The notes below the pieces were generated by a model. That model did no database searches and was not told the origin of the DNA. It saw nothing but the letters and a program-made list of their open reading frames with translations. Both the position numbers and the translations under genes were made by a program. Of a DNA stretch of 36,063 nt, positions 9,301-17,949 are shown one piece after another; the stretch's first letter is position 1; each line of letters starts with the position of its first letter. Source of the stretch: an uncultured Bacilli bacterium (GTDB lineage: Bacteria > Bacillota_I > Bacilli_A > RF39 > UBA660); assembly GCA_910588025.1 (NCBI GenBank), contig CAJUQG010000013.1, forward strand, positions 1 to 36,063, given 5' to 3'.

Positions 9301-10054
9301 TTGTTGCAAATCTGCCACCATCTAATTGAATCATTGGACGTAAATCTGGTGGAATTACTGGTAGAACATCTAAAATCATCCATTCTGGGCGATTTCCAGA
9401 TTCTTCAAAAGATACTAAACATTCTAAACGTTTTCCTAAACGAATACGTTTTTGACCAGTAGCACCTTCCAGTTCTTTTCTTAAATCTTCTATTTCTTTT
9501 GTAATATCTACTTCTGATAATAAAGTTTTAATAGCTTCAGCACCCATTCCAACTTTAAAGCTTGTGCCATATTTTTCATAATAAGCACGATATTCTTTAT
9601 CAGAAAGTGTTTGTTTTTTAGCAAGAGGTGCACTACCTGGATCTAACACAACATAACTTACAAAGTATAATACTTCTTCTAAATCTCTTGGAGACATGTC
9701 AAGGACAAGTCCCATTTTAGAAGGTACGCCTTTAAAAAACCAAATATGGCTGCAAGGAGCCGCAAGCTCAATGTGTCCCATACGCTCACGACGAACCTTA
9801 CTTTTTGTTACTTCAACGCCACATCTATCACAAATAACATTTTTATAACGAAGTCTTTTGTATTTTCCACAAGCACATTCATAATCTTTGGTTGGTCCAA
9901 AAATTTTCTCGCAGAAAAGACCATCTCTTTCTGGTTTTAGAGTACGATAGTTAATGGTTTCTGGTTTTTTAATTTCACCATATGACCATTCTCTAATTTT
10001 TTCTGGGGAAGCGATTCCTACTTTTATTCCTTTAAAATTATTAACGGCTATCAT
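6383..10054 (-). CDS. rpoC: DNA-directed RNA polymerase subunit beta'
   Basis: Catalytic large subunit of RNA polymerase, 1223 residues, close to the length in Firmicutes and without the large lineage insertion of E. coli. The N-terminal zinc site is C-A-C-G ... C-D-R-C (near residues 60-78). The active-centre motif NADFDGDQMAIHIPL holds the three Mg-binding aspartates. The second zinc site (FDCGS, CKTPSGVCQKC) and the trigger-loop region (GIMAAQSIGEPGTQLTMRTF) are intact. The C-terminal end is acidic. The ATG overlaps the rpoB stop codon as ATGA (10054-10051), so translation of the two subunits is coupled. Nothing appears disrupted. Confidence 0.99.
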   Translation of the reverse strand: MIAVNNFKGIKVGIASPEKIREWSYGEIKKPETINYRTLKPERDGLFCEKIFGPTKDYECACGKYKRLRYKNVICDRCGVEVTKSKVRRERMGHIELAAPCSHIWFFKGVPSKMGLVLDMSPRDLEEVLYFVSYVVLDPGSAPLAKKQTLSDKEYRAYYEKYGTSFKVGMGAEAIKTLLSEVDITKEIEDLRKELEGATGQKRIRLGKRLECLVSFEESGNRPEWMILDVLPVIPPDLRPMIQLDGGRFATSDLNDLYRRIINRNNRLKKLLELGAPTIIVQNEKRMLQEAVDSLLDNGRRGRSVTAAGNRPLKSLSSMLKGKQGRFRQNLLGKRVDYSGRSVIVVGPNLKMYQCGIPKEMALELFKPHVIHGLVERGLAHNIKGAKKLIETRDDAVWDIVEDVITEHPVMLNRAPTLHRLGIQAFEPKLVGGKAIRLHPLVCTGFNADFDGDQMAIHIPLSEEAKAEARLLMLGANNILNPKDGKPIVTPSQDMVLGNCYITMEKAGEEHEGKVYKDPNEVLMAYERKEITLHTRIAVPVRSFKHKLFTEEQRDKYLITTCGKIIFNEILPDSYPFVNEGSKENIEGITPSKYFLSMGTDIKTAIENMPLTKPFVKKTLGQIIAQIFKRYKTTETSMMLDKLKDLGFKYSTIAGITVSAADIVPSKTKHQVIDEGNALVEKINKQYKRGLITEEERYNNVIDVWTKANKKIQKELEEISSADFENPLFMMMNSGARGSISNFSQLAGMRGLMAKPDGSTVEIPITSNFSEGLDVSEFFLSSHGSRKGSADTALRTADSGYLTRRLVDVAQDIIVKEFDCGSIHGVEVYDLLNDKDGSVIESLGERILGRYSAQKIVHPETKAMILDKGEMINENIVKKIEDAGIKRVEIRSALTCKTPSGVCQKCYGRNLATGNLVETGEAVGIMAAQSIGEPGTQLTMRTFHTGGVASGDDITQGLPRVEELFEARNPKGKATIAEINGKVASIKEDNGKYKIVVENDVEAREHVTNYNMKLRVAVGDAVVAGDKLTEGAISPKELLAVTDPITAQEYILKEIQMVYKLQGVDISDKHIELIVKRMISKVRIVDAGDTELVEGLTISLHDFTEANKPVILRGGVPAKGRPIMLGITKSSLETDSFLSAASFQETTRVLTDAAIKGKVDHLRGLKENVIIGKLIPAGTGAKQYSDINMILEKEFMDDEASEVLEEKLMDEDPINEEMTNKED

Positions 10055-13000
10055 AGAATATCACCACTTTCCATATCTTCACTATCCAGATCTATATCTT
10101 CTGGAAATTCTAAATCATCAAGATCACTTTCAAAATCATTTTCTTCATCTGGAATCGTTTCTTCTGGGGTCTCTGGCTCTTCCATTGGTTCTAAATCATT
10201 TAAATCAATTTCATCAATCTTAATGGTTTCTTCTTTTTCTTCTTCTTCTTCAATTTCTTTTAAGTCTAAAAGCGTATCTGTATTATCAAGGATTTGAACA
10301 TCTAAACCTAATGCTTGGAATTCTTTAATTAATACACGGAATGATTCTGGTACACCAGCTTGATTTACTGTTTTACCTTTTACTAGAGCTTCATAAACTT
10401 TTACACGACCTACGATATCATCGGATTTTATGGTTAAGATTTCTTGAAGAACATGAGCTGCACCGTAAGCATATAGTGCCCAAACTTCCATTTCTCCAAA
10501 TCTTTGTCCACCAAATTGAGCTTTTCCTCCAAGTGGTTGTTGTGTTACTAATGAGTATGGTCCTGTTGCACGAGCATGTAATTTATCATCAACCATGTGA
10601 TGCAATTTAACCATGTACATAACACCTACATTGACTTTGTGTTCAAATGGTTCACCTGTACGTCCATTAATTAGTTCTACTTTTCCATCTTCACTCATTC
10701 CAGCTTCTAACATTTCTTCTTTGATGTCATTCCAGTTTGCTCCATCAAATACTGGAGTCGCATAATGAACACCTAAACGTTTTCCAGCCATTCCTAAATG
10801 AACTTCTAAGATTTGTCCTATGTTCATACGAGATGGAACACCTAATGGATTTAACATGATATCTACTGGGCGACCATCTGGTAAATATGGCATATCTTCT
10901 TCTGGTAATACAAGAGAAATAACACCTTTGTTACCATGACGACCACTCATTTTGTCTCCAACTTGAATTTTACGTTTTTGAATAATATAAACACGAATAA
11001 TTTTGAAGACTCCTGCTGGAAGTTCATCAGAGTTTTCTTTGGTATAAACTTTAACATCATGAACAATTCCACCAGCACCGTGTTCTACCTTTAAAGAGGT
11101 ATCTCTTACTTCTCTGGTTTTTTCTCCAAAAATGGCATGTAATAATTTTTCTTCGCTTGTTAATTCTTGAACACCTTTTGGAGTAACTTTTCCAACTAGG
11201 ATATCTCCTTCTTTTACCTCAGTACCAATTCTTACAATACCTTCAGAATCAAGATTTCTTCTTGCTTCTTCTCCAACATTTGGAATATCACGAGTAATTT
11301 CTTCTGGTCCTAATTTGGTATCACGACATTCAATATCATAGTGTTCAATGTGAAGTGATGTATAAACATCATCTTTTACTAGTTTTTCGTTTAGAATAAC
11401 CGCATCTTCATAATTGTATCCATTATAGGTCATGAAGGCAACGGTCATATTTTTTCCTAAGGCAAGTTCACCTTTATCACAACTTGGTCCATCGGCGATG
11501 ACTTGACCCATATGGATTTGATCACCCTTTTTTACAATTGGACGATGATTGAAGCTTGATGAGGCGTTGCTTCGTTCAAAGTTGGCAAGATAATAAGTAT
11601 CTTTTCCTTTCGCATTTTTGACAATAATTTTTTTGGCATCAGCATAATCTACTACACCATCGGCTTTGGCAACGACACAAGAGCCAGAATATTTAGCGGC
11701 AACACATTCTACACCAGTACCAACAATTGGTGCTTCTGCTTTTAATAATGGTACAGCTTGACGTTGCATGTTTGAACCCATAAGAGTACGGTTTGCATCG
11801 TCATAATTTAAGAATGGAATACAACTTGTTGTAATGGATACAACTTGACTTGGCGCTACATCGACAAAGTCTACTTCTTCACGACGTACCATTACGTTAT
11901 CTCCATTGATACGAACAATGATTTCATCTTCTATAATACGATTTTTATCATCGATTTTAACTGTTGCTTGAGAAATATAGTAATCAGCTTCTTCATCAGC
12001 AGTCATATAAATGACATCATCCATTTGAACGACACCGTCTTTTACACGACGATAAGGAGTCATGATAAATCCATATTCGTTGATTTTAGCATAACCTGCT
12101 AAAGAAGTGATTAATCCAATGTTTTGTCCTTCTGGAGATTCGATTGGACAAATACGACCATAGTGAGATGCGTTAACGTCACGTACATCCATACCTGCAC
12201 GGTCACGAGAAAGTCCACCAGGTCCAAGAGATGATAGACGTCTTTTATCGGTTAATTCGGCAATTGGGTTAATTTGATCCATGAATTTAGAAAGTTGAGA
12301 ACTACCAAAGAATTCTTTTAATACAGCAGTTACTGGACGAATGTTGATTAATGATTTAGGGGTAACATCTTCGATTTCTTGAGTAGTCATACGTTCACGA
12401 ATTACGCGTTCCATTCGAGCCATACCTACTCTAAATTGATTTTGAATTAATTCTCCAACTTGTCTTACACGACGATTTCCTAAATGGTCAATTTCATCGG
12501 TATTCCCAATTCCATCATGTAAATTTAAGTAATAAGAGATTGAAGCATAAATATCTGGGATAGTTAATCTTCTTTCATTTGATTCTTGATCATTACCAAT
12601 AATTTTAATTACTTTATCGGGATGGTTTTTATCCACAATTTTAATTTCTTGAATTTTGTCATAGTTATCTAGTTCTTCGTTAATGATTGTTTTATGAACA
12701 CCAAAACCAGATTGTAATATTGGTTTGATGTTTTCTAGGATATCTTTTGTGATAACTGTACCTTTTTTGGCAATAACTTCTTTACCATTTTTAATATCTT
12801 CTGCTAGTGTTTGATTTAATAAACGGTCTGCTACATTTAATTTTTTATTGAATTTATAACGACCAACTTTCGCTAAATCATAACGAAAACGATCAAAGAA
12901 TCTAGTTACTAATTGGTTCTTTGCAGAATCTAGTGTAGCTGGTTCTCCTGGTCTTAATTTTTCATAAATTTCAATTAAAGCTTCATCACTATTTTTCGTA

Positions 13001-13674
13001 CTATCTTTTTCAAACGTATTCATTAAATAGTCATTTTCTCCAAACACACTAATAATGTCTTCGTTATTGGAAAGACCTAATGCTCTTAAAAATGTCGTAA
13101 TTGGAACTTTTCTAGTACGATCGATACGAACATACATAATGTCTCTGGCATCTAGTTCAAATTCTAACCATGTACCTTTGTTTGGAATCATTTCACCGCT
13201 AATAATACGACGACCATTTTTATCAATTTCACGTTTAAAATATACGCTTGGAGAACGTACTAATTGAGAAACGATAACACGTTCTGCTCCGTTAATGATA
13301 AATGTTCCAGCATCTGTCATTAATGGCATGTCACCTAGGAAAATTTCTTGTTCTTTTACTTCTCCAGTTTCATGAATAAATACTCGTGCTTGAACCTTTA
13401 GTGGTGCAGCATAATTGACCATACGTTCTTTGGCTTCTTTGATTGAATATCTTGGTTCATCAAAAGAATAATCACCAAAATCAATGGTAACATTTCCGGT
13501 AAAACTCTCTACTGGGAATAGTTCTTCAAAAACTTCTTTAATTCCTGTAAGAAGAAAATCATTGTATGATTTTTTTTGAATTTCTAGAAGATCTGCTAAT
13601 TCCATCGTATTTTTACTTTTAGAAAAGCTTCTTCTATCACGGTAATCACCGAATTTTTTTAATGTGTAAGCCAC
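10051..13674 (-). CDS. rpoB: DNA-directed RNA polymerase subunit beta
   Basis: RNA polymerase beta subunit, 1207 residues, starting with GTG behind a GGGGTGA ribosome site. Core motifs are present, including GPGGLSRDRAGMDVRDV, HYGRICPIESPEGQNIGL, and KMSGRHGNKGV near the active centre. The rifampicin-binding cluster departs from the sensitive consensus: Lys463 stands where E. coli has Gln513, and Asp476 (codon 12249-12247) stands where E. coli has His526. Asn518 and Ser522 equivalents are Ile and Ala. Exchanges at 513 and 526 are classic resistance changes, so natural rifampicin resistance is predicted. The C terminus (from about residue 1130) carries an unusually long acidic tail rich in Glu and Asp. 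It is led by a near-consensus promoter at 13747-13775 and a structured leader. Confidence 0.99.
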   Translation of the reverse strand: MAYTLKKFGDYRDRRSFSKSKNTMELADLLEIQKKSYNDFLLTGIKEVFEELFPVESFTGNVTIDFGDYSFDEPRYSIKEAKERMVNYAAPLKVQARVFIHETGEVKEQEIFLGDMPLMTDAGTFIINGAERVIVSQLVRSPSVYFKREIDKNGRRIISGEMIPNKGTWLEFELDARDIMYVRIDRTRKVPITTFLRALGLSNNEDIISVFGENDYLMNTFEKDSTKNSDEALIEIYEKLRPGEPATLDSAKNQLVTRFFDRFRYDLAKVGRYKFNKKLNVADRLLNQTLAEDIKNGKEVIAKKGTVITKDILENIKPILQSGFGVHKTIINEELDNYDKIQEIKIVDKNHPDKVIKIIGNDQESNERRLTIPDIYASISYYLNLHDGIGNTDEIDHLGNRRVRQVGELIQNQFRVGMARMERVIRERMTTQEIEDVTPKSLINIRPVTAVLKEFFGSSQLSKFMDQINPIAELTDKRRLSSLGPGGLSRDRAGMDVRDVNASHYGRICPIESPEGQNIGLITSLAGYAKINEYGFIMTPYRRVKDGVVQMDDVIYMTADEEADYYISQATVKIDDKNRIIEDEIIVRINGDNVMVRREEVDFVDVAPSQVVSITTSCIPFLNYDDANRTLMGSNMQRQAVPLLKAEAPIVGTGVECVAAKYSGSCVVAKADGVVDYADAKKIIVKNAKGKDTYYLANFERSNASSSFNHRPIVKKGDQIHMGQVIADGPSCDKGELALGKNMTVAFMTYNGYNYEDAVILNEKLVKDDVYTSLHIEHYDIECRDTKLGPEEITRDIPNVGEEARRNLDSEGIVRIGTEVKEGDILVGKVTPKGVQELTSEEKLLHAIFGEKTREVRDTSLKVEHGAGGIVHDVKVYTKENSDELPAGVFKIIRVYIIQKRKIQVGDKMSGRHGNKGVISLVLPEEDMPYLPDGRPVDIMLNPLGVPSRMNIGQILEVHLGMAGKRLGVHYATPVFDGANWNDIKEEMLEAGMSEDGKVELINGRTGEPFEHKVNVGVMYMVKLHHMVDDKLHARATGPYSLVTQQPLGGKAQFGGQRFGEMEVWALYAYGAAHVLQEILTIKSDDIVGRVKVYEALVKGKTVNQAGVPESFRVLIKEFQALGLDVQILDNTDTLLDLKEIEEEEEKEETIKIDEIDLNDLEPMEEPETPEETIPDEENDFESDLDDLEFPEDIDLDSEDMESGDIL

Positions 13675-13699
13675 GATTTCACCCCATCTAATATATTTT

Positions 13700-13730
13700 T
13701 GATTTTTAATTTTTTGCGCAAAAAATCAAC
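13700..13730 (-). promoter_or_regulatory. Leader hairpins in front of rpoB (mutually exclusive)
   Basis: The rpoB leader holds an 18-base perfect palindrome at 13709-13726 (six T, GCGC, six A core). It overlaps a second possible 9-bp stem, TTGATTTTT with AAAAATCAA on the minus strand, enclosing the same core. Only one can form at a time. Neither is followed by a T tract, so these look like a leader structure and not a terminator. Confidence 0.45.
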
Positions 13731-13746
13731 ACGTCACCAATTTCTA

Positions 13747-13775
13747 ATTTTAGCAGTAGGACTTGTCAATGTCAA
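13747..13775 (-). promoter_or_regulatory. Sigma-A promoter of rpoBC
   Basis: Minus strand TTGACA (13770-13775), 17-bp spacer, TAAAAT (13747-13752). It overlaps the end of ybxB and predicts a transcript start near 13740, leaving a leader of about 65 bases before the rpoB GTG. A second TTGACA lies six bases inside, directly repeating the box. Confidence 0.78.
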
Positions 13776-14365
13776 CTAAATTCTGCTTTCATGACATAAA
13801 AACCCTTGCTTTTTTCTTTTATTTCACACTTAGCAATTTTGCTTAATAAAGCCATCATACTTTTGGCCCCTTGATCTTTTCGAATGACAAACCATAAAGA
13901 GCCATTTTCTTTCAAGTGATTTTTTGCTTCTAATAATATTTTACTTACCACTGATTTGCCCGCTCGTATTGGAGGATTGGTAAGGATTCTATCATATTTT
14001 TTGGTAATTTTTTCATAAGTATCGGAGAGAATAGTTTCACCACGAATCTTATTTTTTTCCATATTTCGATTGGCCAAATGCAGGGCCCTTTTATTTACGT
14101 CACACATCGTCACATAACTATCTAAAATTTTAGCGGTAGTAATTCCGATTAATCCATAGCCACAACCCACATCTAATAAATCAAGTTGTGTATTTTCCTC
14201 TTCTTTTATAAATGTTTCAATTAGTAGTTTACTTCCAAAATCTAATTTGTCTTTAGAAAAAATGCCATTATCACTTAGGAATTGAAACTCATGTTCTTGA
14301 AAATGATAAGAAAGAGTCCTAATTTCGCTTTTTAAATTTTCATTATTGGTAAAGTAATGTTCCAA
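13772..14365 (-). CDS. ybxB: Class I SAM-dependent methyltransferase, YbxB/RsmC family
   Basis: Likely rRNA guanine-N2 methyltransferase of the RsmC group; the Bacillus homologue YbxB lies directly upstream of rpoB, as here. The 197-residue form has the family N terminus (EHYFTN...LKSE), a GIFSKDKLDFGS segment, SAM motif I DVGCGYGLIGI (near 62-72) and the catalytic TNPPIRAGK (near 129). The start is a TTG at 14365: it follows GGTGA and gives the conserved N terminus, while a TTG seven codons upstream has no ribosome site. Unlike the usual order, no rplJ/rplL genes precede it in the window; a HEPN-like gene occupies that place. The target nucleotide is inferred from family membership only. Confidence 0.9.
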   Translation of the reverse strand: MEHYFTNNENLKSEIRTLSYHFQEHEFQFLSDNGIFSKDKLDFGSKLLIETFIKEEENTQLDLLDVGCGYGLIGITTAKILDSYVTMCDVNKRALHLANRNMEKNKIRGETILSDTYEKITKKYDRILTNPPIRAGKSVVSKILLEAKNHLKENGSLWFVIRKDQGAKSMMALLSKIAKCEIKEKSKGFYVMKAEFS

Positions 14366-14412
14366 AAAATCACCGTTCAATCTCAAAGAATATTTAATAG
14401 CAAAATTTTATC

Positions 14413-14470
14413 AAAAAAAAAGAATGAAGTCAAATGAATTCTAATTTATTTTTCAACATTTGACATCATT
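14413..14470 (-). terminator. Intrinsic terminator of the Ymh-like gene
   Basis: A 14-bp stem with one mismatch (14423-14436 with 14457-14470), 20-base loop, followed by eight or more T on the minus strand. The stop codon (14453-14455) lies in the loop and the last five codons form the first arm. Confidence 0.85.
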
Positions 14471-15565
14471 TTCTTCAAAAGCATTATAAACACTTTTTAT
14501 TTTTTGGAGAACTTTAGAATTGGAATCCAAAAATGGAATTTCGCATCCTACTATTTTATGATAATATTTGTTACCACTTTTTAACCCATTTATCAAACGG
14601 TCGGCATATTTTTCAAAAAGTTGCAAATGAAACGGAAAATTAGTAATTGCATATTTGGCTTCACTGTCGGAAGATTCTAATTTATCAAAGAGTATTTCAT
14701 ATATTTCTTCTTGATTACTAAAAAGTGATAACCAAGAGGACGCTTCTATTCCTAGTATTCCTATTGTATTTTCAGAAGTATTAAACGAACACGATATGAT
14801 TTGACCATTTTTTATTTCCTTTTTTACTTTTTCTTGTATTCTAGCTCGAGCTAAATCATTTAATCTTTTCCAAATATTTTTTGGAAAATGGTTTAGAAAA
14901 CTGAGTAAATAGGTAATACTTTTGGTATTTATAATATTTTTGTTTAATAATTTAATTAAATCATCTTGATCTTTTTTGATTAAACTTTGAAATAGTTCAT
15001 TAATAAAAAAAGTAAATTTATTTTGTTCTATGTCTTCTAAATTTTCGATGATGTGAATCATTAAGTCTTTTTTCTCTTTTTTAGGAATACAGTCTAATAA
15101 GGTTTTGGAATAAGATTCACTATCTTCTTCGCCATCAACAAAAATATATTCGTACCAATTCTCAACATATCCAAAGTCTTTACTGTCATCTAATTTAGGA
15201 ATAATATAACTATTTAGAAACATTAAGATGCTATCCGCTTCTTCTTTAGTAAATTCTACATCTCTTTTATGACTTATCGGGTTTCTTATTGCACATATGA
15301 TACCTCTTAAGATCATTCCAAATCCTCTTTGAATATCTTTTTCCGTTATCGTTTGGTTCGCATTAATCAATAGTTTTGGTTTAGTCTCTGAAAAAACATT
15401 AGTGATAAGTTTTTCCCCATCCATATTCTCTGTATCCGATTTTTCTTGTACTAATTGAATCATATATAAACAAGCATCTTTTAGTGCATCAGTATAACAT
15501 TCTTTTTCATAATGCACTTGGATTATTTCCCAAAACCGTTTCTGAGTGTTTTCTTTATTTAACAT
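14453..15565 (-). CDS. TIGR02391/Ymh-like protein with HEPN-type RNPISH motif
   Basis: A 370-residue soluble protein. Residues about 1-125 resemble the Ymh/TIGR02391 family: an N-terminal helix with FWEIIQ, a central helical part, and an R-N-P-I-S-H-K segment near residue 115. R-x4-H is the catalytic signature of HEPN ribonucleases, and the Ymh family has been placed in the HEPN superfamily. The remaining 245 residues are helical, without a motif I recognise, and could be a sensor or an adaptor. The ATG at 15565 follows AAGGA. The gene has its own strong terminator and lies alone between ftsK and the ybxB-rpoBC block, where ribosomal protein genes often sit. I infer a stand-alone abortive-infection or toxin-like RNase; function is not shown by the sequence. 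Confidence 0.6.
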   Translation of the reverse strand: MLNKENTQKRFWEIIQVHYEKECYTDALKDACLYMIQLVQEKSDTENMDGEKLITNVFSETKPKLLINANQTITEKDIQRGFGMILRGIICAIRNPISHKRDVEFTKEEADSILMFLNSYIIPKLDDSKDFGYVENWYEYIFVDGEEDSESYSKTLLDCIPKKEKKDLMIHIIENLEDIEQNKFTFFINELFQSLIKKDQDDLIKLLNKNIINTKSITYLLSFLNHFPKNIWKRLNDLARARIQEKVKKEIKNGQIISCSFNTSENTIGILGIEASSWLSLFSNQEEIYEILFDKLESSDSEAKYAITNFPFHLQLFEKYADRLINGLKSGNKYYHKIVGCEIPFLDSNSKVLQKIKSVYNAFEENDVKC

Positions 15566-15625
15566 TTTTTTCCTTACTTTCTATTTATGACTACATTTTT
15601 TATTTATTTTAAAGATTTCTTTTTG

Positions 15626-15652
15626 AAAAAAGAAGCTAGCTTAAGCCTCTTC
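15626..15652 (-). terminator. Intrinsic terminator of ftsK
   Basis: On the minus strand an AGAAG...CTTCT stem extends through a small bulge to GGC/GCT around a TTAA loop that contains the stop codon (15641-15643), followed by six T. Confidence 0.65.
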
Positions 15653-17932
15653 TTCATTTTTATTTTCTAATTTAATTAATACTTCTCTTGGTTTCGAACC
15701 GTTTTGCGGTCCAATAATGCCTCTTTCTTCTAACAAATCGACAATGCGAGCGGCCCGGTTATAGCCAAGTCGAAATCTTCTTTGTAATAAGGAGGCACTA
15801 ATTTTTCCTGTCTTCGCTGCAAATTCAACGACTTCATTGTAAAGTGGATCGTCATATTCTTCTGGTTCACTATCGGCGCCAGCAATATGAGCACTATTTA
15901 AATTGGTCGTTAAATTTTCATCATATTTGGCTTGTTGTTCTTTGCACACATATTCAATTACTCGACGAATTTCATCATCTGAGATAAAACATCCTTGAAT
16001 ACGAATTGGGGTATTTTCTCCCATTGGAAGATACAGCATATCTCCTTTTCCTAACAATTTTTCTCCTCCTGGCATATCCAAAATGGTTCTAGAGTCAATT
16101 TGACTGGATACAGCGAAAGAAATACGAGATGGAATATTTGCTTTTACAACACCTGTTATGACGTCGGTTGATGGTCTTTGTGTAGCAACAATTAAATGAA
16201 TTCCTGCGGCACGAGCCATCTGTGTAATCCGCATGATAGATTCTTCTACTTCTTTACTTGCAACAAGCATTAAATCAGCAAGTTCATCAATGACCACTAA
16301 AATATAATACATTTTAGGTAATGGAGCTGAAGGATTTAATTTATTTTGTTCTTCAATGTATTCGTTGTAACTTCCAATGTTTTTTACACCAGTTTCAGCA
16401 AATGTGTCATAACGTTTTTCCATTTCAACTACAATTTTTTGGAGAGCTAAAGATGCTTTTTTAGGATCTGTTACTACTGGACATAACAGATGAGGAACAC
16501 CATTGTAATTCGATAATTCTACTTTCTTTGGGTCCACTAACATAATTTTAACTTGGTCAGGACGATAAAGCATTAATAATGATGCTAACATACTATTGAC
16601 GCATACAGATTTACCACTACCAGTTGATCCTGCTACTAATAAATGAGGCATTTTAGAAAGGTCCGCTGTTTGAGGACGTCCCATGATATCTTTTCCTAAG
16701 GCAACTAACATTTTAGCATTTTCTTGCGCTTTAGGGATATTGCCTAAGATTTCTTTAATTTTTACAGCACTAATTACGGGATTAGGTATTTCAACACCAA
16801 TAGTACTTTTTCCAGGAATTGGTGCTTGTATACGAACATCTTTGGCTGCTAGTGCTAAAGCAATTTCTTTATTAATTCCTACAATACGACTTACTTTTGT
16901 ACCAGATGGAACTACAACTTCGTATTGAGTTACACTTGGTCCCATGTGAACATCTACGACTCTTCCAGCTATTTGAAAATCTTTTAACACTCGTTCTAAA
17001 TTTTGTTTGTTACTAATAATAAATTGATTGGAATTGGTTTTCTTAGGTTTTTCAGGATTATCTAAGAGATTCATACTAGGCAAATGATAGTCCGCATTGA
17101 CAAAACTAATATTACCTTGGCCATCATCTGATGCAACTGTATTTGGCATTACATGGTCTTCTTTGATACTGGATGTCGTTTCTATCTTTGGTTGTTCGCG
17201 GTCATAATTTCTTAATTCTTCGACACTTGAGACAACAATTCGGTCATCTGCTACGGGAGTTGTAAATTCTTGATCTTCTTCATAATCGTATACTTCAACA
17301 TGGTCCTCTTTTGGAGTTTTTTCTTTTTTCTCTGGTTTTAGTTCTTTTAAGGAACCGACAAAGCCATTTAGCATATTGCCTAGATTAATATTAAAGATAA
17401 GAATTAAGCCAAAAATAGACATAAACGCTAGTACAATATAAGTACCAGATGCTCCAAATAGGGATGCAGAGCCAAAGGAGAAAACTGCCCCAACAATACC
17501 GCCACCTATGACAATTGAGGTTTGACCAGAAGTTGCTAAGGCATTGGTGTTTCCTATGGATGCTACACGCAACATATAATTATCAATGGTTGCTTTAAAA
17601 ATATCAGAAGCACTTTCACATTCTTTAATAAAAGTAAAATGGCTCATTACTAAAATAACAATAATGAATATATATATACCTATTAATTTGGCACTGAAAA
17701 AGTTTGGTAATTTTCGTTTGATTAACATAAAGAATCCTAAAAATAAAACCAAAATTAATATGGCTGGCCACCATTCACCAAGTAAGAACATTGCAAATTT
17801 TTTGATTAAAGTTCCAACAGGACCGAAGCCAAAACCAATTAAGCCAATTAAGATTAAAATTAAACCAGTAAGTTCGACAGAATATGTAAATTTACTTGCT
17901 TCTGCATCTTTGGATTTTTTCTTTTTTGCCAT
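15641..17932 (-). CDS. ftsK: DNA translocase FtsK/SpoIIIE
   Basis: Septum-bound DNA pump that moves chromosome ends out of the closing septum. The 763-residue protein has four to five transmembrane segments within residues 25-190, an acidic linker (about 200-300), the alpha/beta motor with Walker A GSTGSGKS (444-451) and Walker B ILVVIDELADL, and an RGIIGP-ending winged-helix gamma domain (about 695-760) that reads polar DNA sequences (KOPS/SRS). It belongs to the shorter SpoIIIE/SftA-like class and not the 1300-residue E. coli form. The ATG at 17932 follows GGTGGTAAGGT. A promoter (17950-17978) and a stop-overlapping terminator indicate a single-gene unit. Whether it works in vegetative division, in sporulation or both cannot be told here; SpoVS elsewhere in the window does not settle it. 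Confidence 0.96.
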   Translation of the reverse strand: MAKKKKSKDAEASKFTYSVELTGLILILIGLIGFGFGPVGTLIKKFAMFLLGEWWPAILILVLFLGFFMLIKRKLPNFFSAKLIGIYIFIIVILVMSHFTFIKECESASDIFKATIDNYMLRVASIGNTNALATSGQTSIVIGGGIVGAVFSFGSASLFGASGTYIVLAFMSIFGLILIFNINLGNMLNGFVGSLKELKPEKKEKTPKEDHVEVYDYEEDQEFTTPVADDRIVVSSVEELRNYDREQPKIETTSSIKEDHVMPNTVASDDGQGNISFVNADYHLPSMNLLDNPEKPKKTNSNQFIISNKQNLERVLKDFQIAGRVVDVHMGPSVTQYEVVVPSGTKVSRIVGINKEIALALAAKDVRIQAPIPGKSTIGVEIPNPVISAVKIKEILGNIPKAQENAKMLVALGKDIMGRPQTADLSKMPHLLVAGSTGSGKSVCVNSMLASLLMLYRPDQVKIMLVDPKKVELSNYNGVPHLLCPVVTDPKKASLALQKIVVEMEKRYDTFAETGVKNIGSYNEYIEEQNKLNPSAPLPKMYYILVVIDELADLMLVASKEVEESIMRITQMARAAGIHLIVATQRPSTDVITGVVKANIPSRISFAVSSQIDSRTILDMPGGEKLLGKGDMLYLPMGENTPIRIQGCFISDDEIRRVIEYVCKEQQAKYDENLTTNLNSAHIAGADSEPEEYDDPLYNEVVEFAAKTGKISASLLQRRFRLGYNRAARIVDLLEERGIIGPQNGSKPREVLIKLENKNEEEA

Positions 17933-17949
17933 ACCTTACCACCATAGTC

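Noticed and set aside
13709..13726. Palindrome before rpoB as a terminator of ybxB
   Set aside because: No T tract follows on either strand at the proper distance and the rpoB promoter lies upstream of it; it is better read as leader structure.
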